Shown here one piece after another: positions 1 to 6,117 of a DNA stretch of 7,678 nt (within the stretch, counting starts at the first letter, position 1; each line of letters starts with the position of its first letter). The notes beneath the pieces are model-generated. The model did not search any database. It saw only the letters and a program-made list of their open reading frames with translations, and had not been told where the DNA came from. Origin of the DNA: Alphaproteobacteria bacterium (GTDB taxonomy: Bacteria; Pseudomonadota; Alphaproteobacteria; Micropepsales; Micropepsaceae); assembly GCA_017307315.1 (NCBI GenBank), contig JAFKFF010000154.1, positions 1 through 7,678 of the forward strand, read 5' to 3'. Position numbers and translations under genes: made by a program.

Positions 1-633
1 TCGCCCCGCAAGAAGTGCCCCAATTGCCAGGACGGAGGTCAAGGCATCCGCGAGCACATGGACGTACGCCGATCGCATATTATTGTCTTGACCATGCCCA
101 TGGTGACCATGGTCATGGTGATTATGGTCATGATGACCATGGTCATGATGACCATGGGGGTGATGGTCGCCGGCCAGCAGCCAGGCGCTCAGAAGATTGA
201 CGCCAAGCCCAACAACGGCGATCCATGTCGCTTCGCTGAACGCAATCGTGACAGGCTCAAAGAATCTTTGGACTGAGCTGACACCGATACCGATAGCGAT
301 GATCCCGAGCGCCAACGCAGATGCAAAGCCAGCCAAGTCCCCGACTTTCCCGGTCCCGAAACTGAAATTGCGGCTGCTCGCATGGCGCCGGGCATAGGCG
401 TATGCGGCGGCAGCCACCCCCAGGGCTCCCGCGTGTGTCGCCATGTGGAAGCCATCGGCCAAAAGCGCCATTGAACCCGTCAGATAGCCTGCAACGATTT
501 CGCCCGCCATCATGATGACGGTAAGAACAACCACCCAAAGTGTACGGCGCGCATTTCTGTCATGGGATGCGCCCAGGAAGACATGTTCGTGAACAAGATG
601 GGATGCTTCCAGGGAAATGTCGGGCGCACTCAT
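1..633 (-). CDS. dmeF: CDF family Co(II)/Ni(II) efflux transporter DmeF (partial, C-terminus off the window)
   Basis: Inner-membrane metal/proton antiporter of the cation diffusion facilitator family that exports divalent Co/Ni from the cytoplasm. The first 211 residues are visible and the frame is open to the left edge; about a third of the protein should lie beyond it. Hydrophobic segments fall near residues 32-50, 52-80, 100-120 and 137-153. The TM2 site reads ADGFHMATH (Asp60, His63, His67) and the TM5 site reads HVLAD (His192, Asp196), the intramembrane metal-site positions of CDF proteins. A His-rich cytoplasmic loop (residues 157-180, mostly His with Asp and Gly) sits between TM4 and TM5. 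His67 stands where CzcD-type proteins have Asp, which fits the DmeF branch. The start is the ATG at 633-631, which overlaps the stop of the upstream repressor gene (ATGA), so translation is probably coupled. I infer Co/Ni specificity from the family look and the neighbouring RcnR-type sensor; Zn or Cd transport is less likely. Confidence 0.9.
   Translation of the reverse strand, partial: MSAPDISLEASHLVHEHVFLGASHDRNARRTLWVVVLTVIMMAGEIVAGYLTGSMALLADGFHMATHAGALGVAAAAYAYARRHASSRNFSFGTGKVGDLAGFASALALGIIAIGIGVSSVQRFFEPVTIAFSEATWIAVVGLGVNLLSAWLLAGDHHPHGHHDHGHHDHNHHDHGHHGHGQDNNMRSAYVHVLADALTSVLAIGALLAGR
94..165 (-). repeat. His-codon-rich tandem repeat inside dmeF
   Basis: This stretch encodes the metal-binding His-rich loop of DmeF. 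On the plus strand the 15-base unit ATGGTCATGATGACC occurs twice back to back (124-138 and 139-153), flanked by degraded copies built from CATGGT and GACCAT. The unit is a whole number of codons, so copy changes keep the frame and would alter loop length. Confidence 0.75.
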
Positions 634-905
634 TTCCCATACCTCTTTATTGCCATCAATAATTCCTCGGCACCTTGCGCTCTTGCACGGTCCCCCAGAC
701 CAGGGCGGGCGACATGTTCTTGTAGATGAGACGCAATTATTTCGTCTATGAGGCCGCCGATCGCTCCTTTTGCGGCCGCGGTAAGGTGTAGGACGGTGCC
801 GCAATCCTTGGCTTCCAGCAGGGCGCGTTCCACAGCCTCTAGCTGACCACGGATTCTCCGAACCCGTTTCAGCAACGTTTCATTTTGATCTGTTAGATGC
901 GCCAT
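630..905 (-). CDS. dmeR: RcnR/CsoR-family Ni(II)/Co(II)-sensing transcriptional repressor (DmeR-like)
   Basis: Small all-helical DNA-binding repressor of 91 residues, the usual length for RcnR/FrmR proteins. The family signature VRRIRGQLEAVERAL occupies residues 15-29. The metal-ligand pattern matches RcnR numbering exactly: His3 (N-terminal MAH), Cys35, His60 and His64. Known family logic is that His at position 3 plus Cys35, His60 and His64 gives Ni/Co sensing, whereas CsoR (Cys-His-Cys, copper) and FrmR (formaldehyde) differ. I chose the ATG at 905-903 because it places His3 correctly; the frame stays open upstream to 1142, but that extension shows no family resemblance. The gene overlaps dmeF by 4 bases (ATGA), forming a two-gene regulator-transporter operon as in rhizobial dmeRF. 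It probably represses this operon through the palindrome just upstream, with metal binding releasing it. NCBI-style annotation may call it a metal/formaldehyde-sensitive repressor. Confidence 0.92.
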   Translation of the reverse strand: MAHLTDQNETLLKRVRRIRGQLEAVERALLEAKDCGTVLHLTAAAKGAIGGLIDEIIASHLQEHVARPGLGDRARAQGAEELLMAIKRYGK

Positions 906-908
906 ACT

Positions 909-920
909 ATACCCGGGTAT
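909..920. promoter_or_regulatory. Candidate repressor operator: perfect palindrome before dmeR
   Basis: ATACCCGGGTAT is a perfect 12-bp palindrome ending three bases before the dmeR start codon. RcnR/CsoR/FrmR operators typically have AT-containing ends (such as TACT or ATAC) around a G/C tract, often between promoter and start codon, so form and place both fit autoregulation. The site also covers the expected ribosome-binding region: its GGG lies six bases before the ATG, and an AGGA lies at 920-923. Binding there has not been shown. Confidence 0.55.
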
Positions 921-933
921 CCTATAGGCCGCC

Positions 934-962
934 ACCATAGCCGGAGACGGATCGATAGGGAA
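934..962 (-). promoter_or_regulatory. Weak candidate promoter for dmeR-dmeF
   Basis: On the minus strand, TTCCCT (962-957) and TATGGT (939-934) are 17 bases apart. They match the sigma-70 -35 and -10 consensus at only three and four of six positions. Transcription from here would start a few bases before the palindrome at 909-920, so a bound repressor would sit at the start site. The hexamers are poor and the call is tentative. Confidence 0.22.
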
Positions 963-964
963 GA

Positions 965-1013
965 GGTGCGTCTCCGCCGAGGCGGAAACGTCGGCGTCAA
1001 AGCAAGACGCACC
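965..1013. repeat. 9-bp perfect inverted repeat with nested hairpin
   Basis: GGTGCGTCT (965-973) and AGACGCACC (1005-1013) are perfect reverse complements separated by 31 bases. A second GC-only hairpin, CCGCC/GGCGG (974-978 and 981-985, two-base loop), lies inside. No T-run follows on either strand, so it does not look like an intrinsic terminator. It lies upstream of the dmeR promoter region, and its role is unknown. Confidence 0.5.
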
Positions 1014-1207
1014 GATAGCGCCTCGGCGCCAAAGCACGGTCCAAAAGCCCGTATCAGCTCCGACAATTCCGTGATCGCCTTCGGTCGGGGCGGTGCAAGA
1101 GGCACTGTCGCACGGGGCACTGCTCATCAGGCAAGGGGGCACTTTATCTTGCGACTACTTCAAGCATCAAGCGTATGGTCGTGCGTTTCGAAAAAGTTTC
1201 TTTCATA

Positions 1208-4207
1208 TCATTGACAGTCGCAGGACATCATTCCACCGACGAGCGGCACAGCGATGCGTTTCATCACTTCCGAACCGGTGCCCGCGCTCCATAGGATGGG
1301 CAGCAGACTTGCCGTTATCGCCACGACCGTCATCATTTTCGGCCGCACTCTCTCTACAGCACCCTCGATTATGGCTCGGAACAGGTCGGCTGCGGTGAAC
1401 TCGCGGCCTTGCGCTTGGCATTCTTTGAGCATGTCCGCCAAGGCGTGATCGAGATAGATCAGCATCACCACGCCGGTCTCGGCGGCGACACCGGCAAGCG
1501 CGATGAAGCCAACCGCGACCGCGACGCTCATGTTGAACCCCATCAGATACATCAGCCAGAACCCACCGGTGAGCGCGAAGGGCACCGACAGCATCACGAT
1601 CAGGGCCTCGGTCAGGCGGCCGAAATTCATGTAAAGCAGTGCAAAAATCACGAATAACGTCAGCGGAACGACAATCTTAAGGCGTTCGGCGGCACGGGCC
1701 AGATATTCATACTGGCCGCTCCATTCGATGCGATAGCCTGGCGGGAGCTTCACTTGGGCTTGCACGGCTTTGCGTGCCTCGTCCACATAGCCGCCCAAAT
1801 CGCGGCCTTGTATGTCGATATAGACGTAATTCACGGGTTGGGCATTCTCAGTGAGAATGGAAGGGGGGCCCTCGCTCAAATGTACGGAAGCGACTTGGCC
1901 GAGCGGGATGGACGCGCCACTGGATGTAGTGACCAGTATATTTTGTGCGATGCCCTGAGGATCGTCGCGAAAATCCCGGGGATAGCGCGCGATGACGCCG
2001 TAGCGTTCGCGGCCCTCAACTGTTTGGGTGATGACTTCGCCGCCCAGGGCGCTGCTGACGACATTCTGCACGTCTTGAACGGAAAGACCGTAGCGGGCCA
2101 GCGCAGTCCGATCGGGAACGACATTGAGGTAGTAGCCGCCAAGCACGCGTTGCGCGAAGGCGCTGCTGGTCCCTGGAACTTTTCGTATGGCGTCCTCTAC
2201 CTGATGAGATAGCCGATCGATCTCTGCGAGGTCATTGCCATAGATCTTGACGCCGACGGGGGTGCGGATGCCGGTGGAGAGCATGTCGATGCGAGCTTGG
2301 ATCGGCATCACCCAGTCATTGGTGACGCCGGGAAATTGCAAGGCCCGGTCCATGTCGGATTTCAATTTGTCGAGGGTCATTCCCGCGGGCCAGCTTTCCT
2401 GAGGCTTGAGGTTTATGACGGTTTCGACTGACTCCACTTCTGGGAAGCTTTTGATGATCTTGTCTTGGAGTTGAATCAATTCGCCCGCCTTGGTGATGGA
2501 CATGCTGGGCAGACTGATCGGCATGTAGAGCAAGGTGCCTTCGTTCAGAGGCGGCATGAATTCGCTGCCGATACGCATGACGGGATAGACGGAAATTGCG
2601 AGCACCAGAATTGCGGCGCCAATCGCGACTTTCGGGGTGCGCAACACCCATCGAATAATGGGCCGATAGGCCCAGATGAGCGCCCGATTCAAGGGATTCT
2701 TGTGTTCCGGCACGATACGGCCGCGCACGAACAGCATCATCAGGACCGGCACCAGCGTCACCGACAACAGGGCAGCCGCCGCCAGGGCAAAGGTGTGCGT
2801 ATAGACCAGCGGCTTGAACAACCGGCCCTCCTGTCCCTGAAGGGTGGAGAGTGGCAAGAACGAGACGGTGATGACCAGGAGACTGAAAAACAGCGCCGGG
2901 CCGACTTCGCTGGCGGCCTTGACGAGTATCGCGACCCGGTTCGCGTCAGGTCCGGCCTGCTCCAAGCGCTTATGGGCATTCTCGACCATCACGATGGCAG
3001 CATCCACCATCGCGCCCATGGCGATGGCAATGCCGCCCAGGCTCATGATGTTGGAACTGGCGCCAATAGCGTGCATGACGATGAATGCCATCAAGACGCC
3101 CACTGGCAGCATGATGATGGCGACCAATGCGCTGCGCGCATGGAACAAGAAGACGATGCAGACCAGCCCGATGATGAGACTTTCCTCGACCAGCGTATGG
3201 GTCAGCGTGTCTATGGCGCGGTGGATGAGATCGGAGCGGTCATAGACCGGAACGATCGACACGCCTTTCGGCAGGCTGCTCGCGATGGCTGCAAGCTTGT
3301 GCTTGATGTTCTGGATTACGGTGAGGGCATTTTCGCCAAAATGCTGCATCACGATGGCGCCCGCGACTTCGCCCTGACCGTTCAGCTCGGCCAAGCCTCT
3401 GCGCTCGGCCGGCCCCAACTCCACTCGCCCGATATTCCTGATGTATACCGGCGCTCCGCCTTCGTTCTTCAGCACGATATTGTTGAGATCGTCGATACCT
3501 TTCAGGTACCCCTGGCCGCGCACCATATATTCGCGCTCGGACAATTCGATAGTGCCGCCGCCCACTTCCATATTGCTGGCGCGGATGGCGGCGGTCACTT
3601 GTGCCAGAGACAGACCATAGGCTTTGAGCTTTTCCGGATCGACGATCACTTGATATTGCTTGACGAAACCGCCGATGCTGGCGACCTCGGCCACGCCCCC
3701 GGCCGCGTTGAGCTGGAAGCGGACGAACCAGTCCTGGATCGACCGGAGTTCGGCAAGCGTGCGCTGGGCGCCGACCACGGCATATTCGAAGATCCAGCCC
3801 ACCCCGGTCGCGTCCGGGCCCAGCGAAGGGGTCACGCCGGCAGGCAGCCGGCTCTGCGCCGCGTTGAGATATTCGAGCACCCGGCTGCGCGCCCAGTAGG
3901 GATCGGTGCCATCCTCGAACAGGACATAAACGAACGACACACCGAAATAGGAAAATCCCCGCACCACGGTGGATTTTGGCACTTCGAGAAGCGCAGTGGT
4001 GAGCGGGTAGGTGAGCTGGTCCTCCACCACCTGCGGCGCCTGACCCGGATATTCGGTATAGACGATCACTTCGGGGTCCGAGAGATCGGGAATGGCGTCC
4101 AGGGGCGTGTTGATCACGGCCCAGACACCCATAGCCGCCATGATGATGCTGGCGATCAGCACCATCAGCCCATTGCGCGCCGACCATTCGATGATACGGG
4201 CGATCAT
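1208..4207 (-). CDS. cusA: CusA-type Cu(I)/Ag(I) RND efflux pump subunit, internally deleted and C-terminally truncated (probably defective)
   Basis: Inner-membrane proton-driven pump of the heavy-metal-efflux RND family, which works with CusB and an outer-membrane channel. Residues 1-30 hold TM1, followed by the typical DAIPDLSDPEVIVYTEYPGQ region. TM4 carries GAMVDAAIVMVEN, the signature of the monovalent (Cus) branch, with Asp402 as proton-relay residue. Glu910 (GVAAETGVVM) and Lys957 (RVRPKMMTV) match the other relay residues (E. coli Asp405, Glu939, Lys984). Met562 (LLYMP) and Met642 (RIDMLSTGI) match the binding-site methionines Met573 and Met672. Two defects are visible. First, Val594 is followed directly by Glu595, skipping 19 residues, among them the conserved FGKAGRAET and PLEM stretches with the third methionine (Met623). 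Second, the protein ends GGMMS-CDCQ at 999 residues (E. coli CusA has 1047), so most of TM12 and the tail are missing. The start ATG overlaps the cusB stop (ATGA). The frame is otherwise intact, so it could still be translated. Confidence 0.9.
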   Translation of the reverse strand: MIARIIEWSARNGLMVLIASIIMAAMGVWAVINTPLDAIPDLSDPEVIVYTEYPGQAPQVVEDQLTYPLTTALLEVPKSTVVRGFSYFGVSFVYVLFEDGTDPYWARSRVLEYLNAAQSRLPAGVTPSLGPDATGVGWIFEYAVVGAQRTLAELRSIQDWFVRFQLNAAGGVAEVASIGGFVKQYQVIVDPEKLKAYGLSLAQVTAAIRASNMEVGGGTIELSEREYMVRGQGYLKGIDDLNNIVLKNEGGAPVYIRNIGRVELGPAERRGLAELNGQGEVAGAIVMQHFGENALTVIQNIKHKLAAIASSLPKGVSIVPVYDRSDLIHRAIDTLTHTLVEESLIIGLVCIVFLFHARSALVAIIMLPVGVLMAFIVMHAIGASSNIMSLGGIAIAMGAMVDAAIVMVENAHKRLEQAGPDANRVAILVKAASEVGPALFFSLLVITVSFLPLSTLQGQEGRLFKPLVYTHTFALAAAALLSVTLVPVLMMLFVRGRIVPEHKNPLNRALIWAYRPIIRWVLRTPKVAIGAAILVLAISVYPVMRIGSEFMPPLNEGTLLYMPISLPSMSITKAGELIQLQDKIIKSFPEVESVETVINLKPQESWPAGMTLDKLKSDMDRALQFPGVTNDWVMPIQARIDMLSTGIRTPVGVKIYGNDLAEIDRLSHQVEDAIRKVPGTSSAFAQRVLGGYYLNVVPDRTALARYGLSVQDVQNVVSSALGGEVITQTVEGRERYGVIARYPRDFRDDPQGIAQNILVTTSSGASIPLGQVASVHLSEGPPSILTENAQPVNYVYIDIQGRDLGGYVDEARKAVQAQVKLPPGYRIEWSGQYEYLARAAERLKIVVPLTLFVIFALLYMNFGRLTEALIVMLSVPFALTGGFWLMYLMGFNMSVAVAVGFIALAGVAAETGVVMLIYLDHALADMLKECQAQGREFTAADLFRAIIEGAVERVRPKMMTVVAITASLLPILWSAGTGSEVMKRIAVPLVGGMMSCDCQ

Positions 4208-5541
4208 GGCTTGGGTCCCGCCGGCTGCGGACTTGGCGAAGCAGTCCCCCCGGAGGCAAAGGATTGCAGCGCTGCCTGTAAATTGCTCTCTGCGTCGATC
4301 AGAAAATTGGCGCCGATCACGACCTGTTCGCCTGGCTTTACGCCGCCGAGAATCTGGGTATAGCCGTCGCCATGGGCTCCGATCCGCACCACGCGAGGCT
4401 CGTAGCGGCCTTGGCCATGGGCTACCAGGACGACCTGACGGCTACCGTTGTTGAGGATGGCGGAATCCGGTACCACTGCCATTGGCTTTTGCGACAGTTC
4501 GGGCGTGTCGATGGTGACGCGCGCATACATCGCGTCGCGTAAGCGACCGTCCGGATTGGGAAGCACGATGCGCACTTGCCCCTGACGCGTGCCCGCAAGG
4601 AGTGTCGGATAGATGAAATCCACTTTGCCCGTGAAGTTCTGCCCCGGATAAGCCACGAGCGACGCTGTTGCGCTATCGCCCACACGCAACGCCCCCAGGT
4701 CCTGCTCCTGCACATCGGCCATCAGCCAAACCGTGGAAAGATCGGCAATCTTGAACAGGGGGTCGCCAGTGTTGAAATGCATGCCTTCGATAGCGGGTTT
4801 TTCCAGAATCACGCCGGATCTTGGGGCGGTGATGGTTACGAAGCGCGTAGCGCGGCCGGTGCGCTTGATCTCCTCAATGGTGGATTCCGGGATTCCATAT
4901 TGCCGCAGAACGTTTTCGGCTTGGGCGATCTCCTTCGAATTTTTGTCCTGAAGCGCGATCACCAAATCGATCTGCCGGGTGATGACGTCGGGGCCGGTCT
5001 GCATCATTGTGTCTGGCGTCTGTATCCAGACCTGTGCCAGCGGTTGGCCGGCGCGGACGGAGGCGCCAGTTGTCGCGACCAACAATTTCTCGACCACTCC
5101 GTCGAACTTGGTGGTGACGGATGCAAGCCTGCTTTCGTCGGGCTTGATCGTGCCGGTCGCTTCGATCTTGCGCGCCAGCGCGGAACGGGACTCGACCGGC
5201 GCCGTCTTGACCCCCAGCATCTGGACCCGGGCCGGACTGACGGTGACGATGCCCGGTTCGTTTCCGGCGCTGCTCGCATAAACGGGGATGTAGTCCATCC
5301 CCATCGAGTCCTTTTTTGGAACCGGGGAAGTATCGGGAAGGCCCATGGGATTTTTGTAGTAGAGAATTTTCCCCGTGGCTGACGCTGCCGAAGCCGGATT
5401 GAGAGCGGCGACGGCACTTTGGCGCCCGGGCGGGCTTTGCACTCCGCTGGTGTGCAACCAATAGCCGGCAGCCATGCCGGCCGCTACGAGGACAATCGCC
5501 CCGCCAGCGACCCAAAGCGGCTTTTTAGCAAATGTATCCAT
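4204..5541 (-). CDS. cusB: CusB-type efflux RND periplasmic adaptor subunit
   Basis: Membrane fusion protein of 445 residues that links the RND pump to the outer-membrane channel and hands Cu(I)/Ag(I) to it. A membrane anchor or signal lies at about residues 9-27. Next comes the heavy-metal-binding segment KILYYKNPMGLPDTSPVP through KKDSMGMDYIPVY (about 58-88). Met66, Met80 and Met82 fit the E. coli CusB methionines Met21, Met36 and Met38 (mature numbering) that bind metal. A barrel-sandwich/lipoyl half begins near GTIKPDESRLASVTTKFDG (about 130-148); an alpha-helical hairpin follows (about 180-230), then the second lipoyl half with APRSGVILEK, a beta-barrel (VWLMADVQEQDLGALRVGD) and a membrane-proximal domain ending in VKPGEQVVIGANFLIDAES. 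The Pro/Ser-rich tail is probably disordered. The ATG at 5541-5539 has a good AGGAG ahead. Its stop overlaps the cusA start by 4 bases. The gene appears complete. Confidence 0.94.
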   Translation of the reverse strand: MDTFAKKPLWVAGGAIVLVAAGMAAGYWLHTSGVQSPPGRQSAVAALNPASAASATGKILYYKNPMGLPDTSPVPKKDSMGMDYIPVYASSAGNEPGIVTVSPARVQMLGVKTAPVESRSALARKIEATGTIKPDESRLASVTTKFDGVVEKLLVATTGASVRAGQPLAQVWIQTPDTMMQTGPDVITRQIDLVIALQDKNSKEIAQAENVLRQYGIPESTIEEIKRTGRATRFVTITAPRSGVILEKPAIEGMHFNTGDPLFKIADLSTVWLMADVQEQDLGALRVGDSATASLVAYPGQNFTGKVDFIYPTLLAGTRQGQVRIVLPNPDGRLRDAMYARVTIDTPELSQKPMAVVPDSAILNNGSRQVVLVAHGQGRYEPRVVRIGAHGDGYTQILGGVKPGEQVVIGANFLIDAESNLQAALQSFASGGTASPSPQPAGPKP

Positions 5542-5547
5542 GATGAA

Positions 5548-5552
5548 CTCCT
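5548..5552 (-). promoter_or_regulatory. cusB ribosome-binding site
   Basis: AGGAG on the minus strand lies six bases before the cusB ATG. It decides the start and directly abuts the 3' arm of the hairpin at 5553-5571, so folding of the leader could affect access. Confidence 0.7.
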
Positions 5553-5571
5553 GCCAGCGCAGAACGCTGGC
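5553..5571 (-). other. Hairpin abutting the cusB ribosome-binding site
   Basis: GCCAGCG and CGCTGGC form a perfect 7-bp, GC-rich stem around a 5-base loop. The stem ends at the base next to AGGAG. There is no following T-run, so it is not a classical terminator. It could stabilise the processed cusBA message or tune cusB translation. Confidence 0.55.
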
Positions 5572-5585
5572 GAACGCCGGAATGT

Positions 5586-5605
5586 ATGAAAGCGGGGCTT
5601 TTCAT
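5586..5605 (-). other. Second stem-loop in the leader upstream of cusB
   Basis: On the minus strand ATGAAAAGC pairs with GCTTTCAT around a CCC loop, leaving one bulged A. It lies 14 bases upstream of the cusB hairpin in the transcribed direction, giving two stem-loops in tandem in the 126-base gap. No T-run follows it. Confidence 0.4.
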
Positions 5606-5667
5606 CGCGGTTTGGCGATGGCCGAAGCCCTGGTCAGCCTGTTCGCGGTCGCGAATGGCTTTACGTT

Positions 5668-6033
5668 TCAGGCGTGGAGTATGGGAGGAGGGAGTGTTGG
5701 AGGCGCGATGGTCCCTTTGGGAATCACATCGTCGCCGATATCGTTCTCGCTGGGGCGCTCCAAGAATTGGACCGGCAACGTCACATCGAGCGCGGGTGGC
5801 GCCGCGCAAGTGCCGCAGAGACAGCAGCCGCAGCCGGTGCCGTCGCAAGGCATTTGCTTGTTATTGGTCCCTTTCTTGGCCATGCCCATGCAGTCGTTCT
5901 GCATTTGCATCTTTGCCATGGCTGCCGGCGCGTTAGATGGATGCATGTCGGCCCAACTCGGCCCGACCGTCCCCATGATGATTCCAAGGGCGAGAATTAC
6001 GGTTCCGATTTGCCGTGCGAGGCAGGTGAACAT
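5668..6033 (-). CDS. Small secreted Met/Cys-rich protein, putative periplasmic copper-binding (hypothetical)
   Basis: A 121-residue protein that I cannot place firmly in a named family; it recalls small Cys-rich exported proteins (DUF2946-like) found in copper clusters. I chose the ATG at 6033-6031 because it gives a normal signal peptide: a short basic n-region, a hydrophobic core (about residues 9-24) and a likely cut after SWA (28/29). An in-frame ATG at 6108 would add 25 residues and spoil the signal; neither start has a strong ribosome-binding site. The mature part has seven Met (30, 39, 42, 44, 49, 51, 61) and seven Cys (48, 63, 68, 70, 71, 73, 76), the latter concentrated in CDGTGCGCCLCGTC. 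The C-terminal half has no Cys and ends in a Pro-rich PPTLPPPILHA. Lying between copA and cusB on the same strand, it may bind Cu(I) in the periplasm between the two exporters. That role is inferred. Confidence 0.72.
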   Translation of the reverse strand: MFTCLARQIGTVILALGIIMGTVGPSWADMHPSNAPAAMAKMQMQNDCMGMAKKGTNNKQMPCDGTGCGCCLCGTCAAPPALDVTLPVQFLERPSENDIGDDVIPKGTIAPPTLPPPILHA

Positions 6034-6117
6034 CGCTGCACGATAGACCCTCGGGCCAGATACATTCAAGTTAAAGGCGGCAGAACACAGAGGCCGAAAC
6101 CCGTTCATGACAGTTGC

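Larger units (their letters stand above)
906..1207. other. Non-coding stretch between broken cusA and dmeR
   Basis: About 300 bases without a gene I can support. Open frames exist on both strands, but none shows a recognisable domain or a convincing ribosome-binding site. The part next to cusA (about 1141-1210) is visibly richer in A/T than the genes on either side. The right half probably derives from whatever sequence replaced the end of cusA. The left half holds the dmeR control region. At 1101-1112, GGCACTGTCGCA faintly resembles an IS6-family terminal repeat, but it is incomplete and has no partner. No terminator for the cus operon is visible. Confidence 0.6.

Noticed and set aside
58..276. 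Plus-strand frame rich in Met-Val-Thr repeats
   Set aside because: It is the reverse reading of the DmeF His-codon repeat, and the minus-strand CDF protein reads through the whole region.
1101..1112. GGCACTGTCGCA as an IS6-family terminal repeat
   Set aside because: It matches only part of the usual repeat, has no second copy in inverted orientation, and no transposase fragment is nearby.
906..1142. Upstream extension of the repressor reading frame to an ATG at 1142
   Set aside because: The added residues have no family likeness, and the extension would move the conserved MAH N-terminus, whose His3 is a metal ligand, into the interior.
2465..4363. Long plus-strand open frame (632 codons) opposite cusA
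   Set aside because: It mirrors the cusA codon pattern on the other strand, is full of His, Asp and Gln runs typical of antisense frames in GC-rich genes, and has no domain likeness. cusA explains this DNA.
5525..5605. A 26-codon frame overlapping the cusB start as a leader peptide
   Set aside because: It has no ribosome-binding site before its ATG, and its sequence shows no run of metal-binding residues or regulatory codons.
6034..6108. Earlier ATG for the small secreted protein at 6108
   Set aside because: It would put 25 mostly polar residues ahead of a good signal peptide and has no clear ribosome-binding site.
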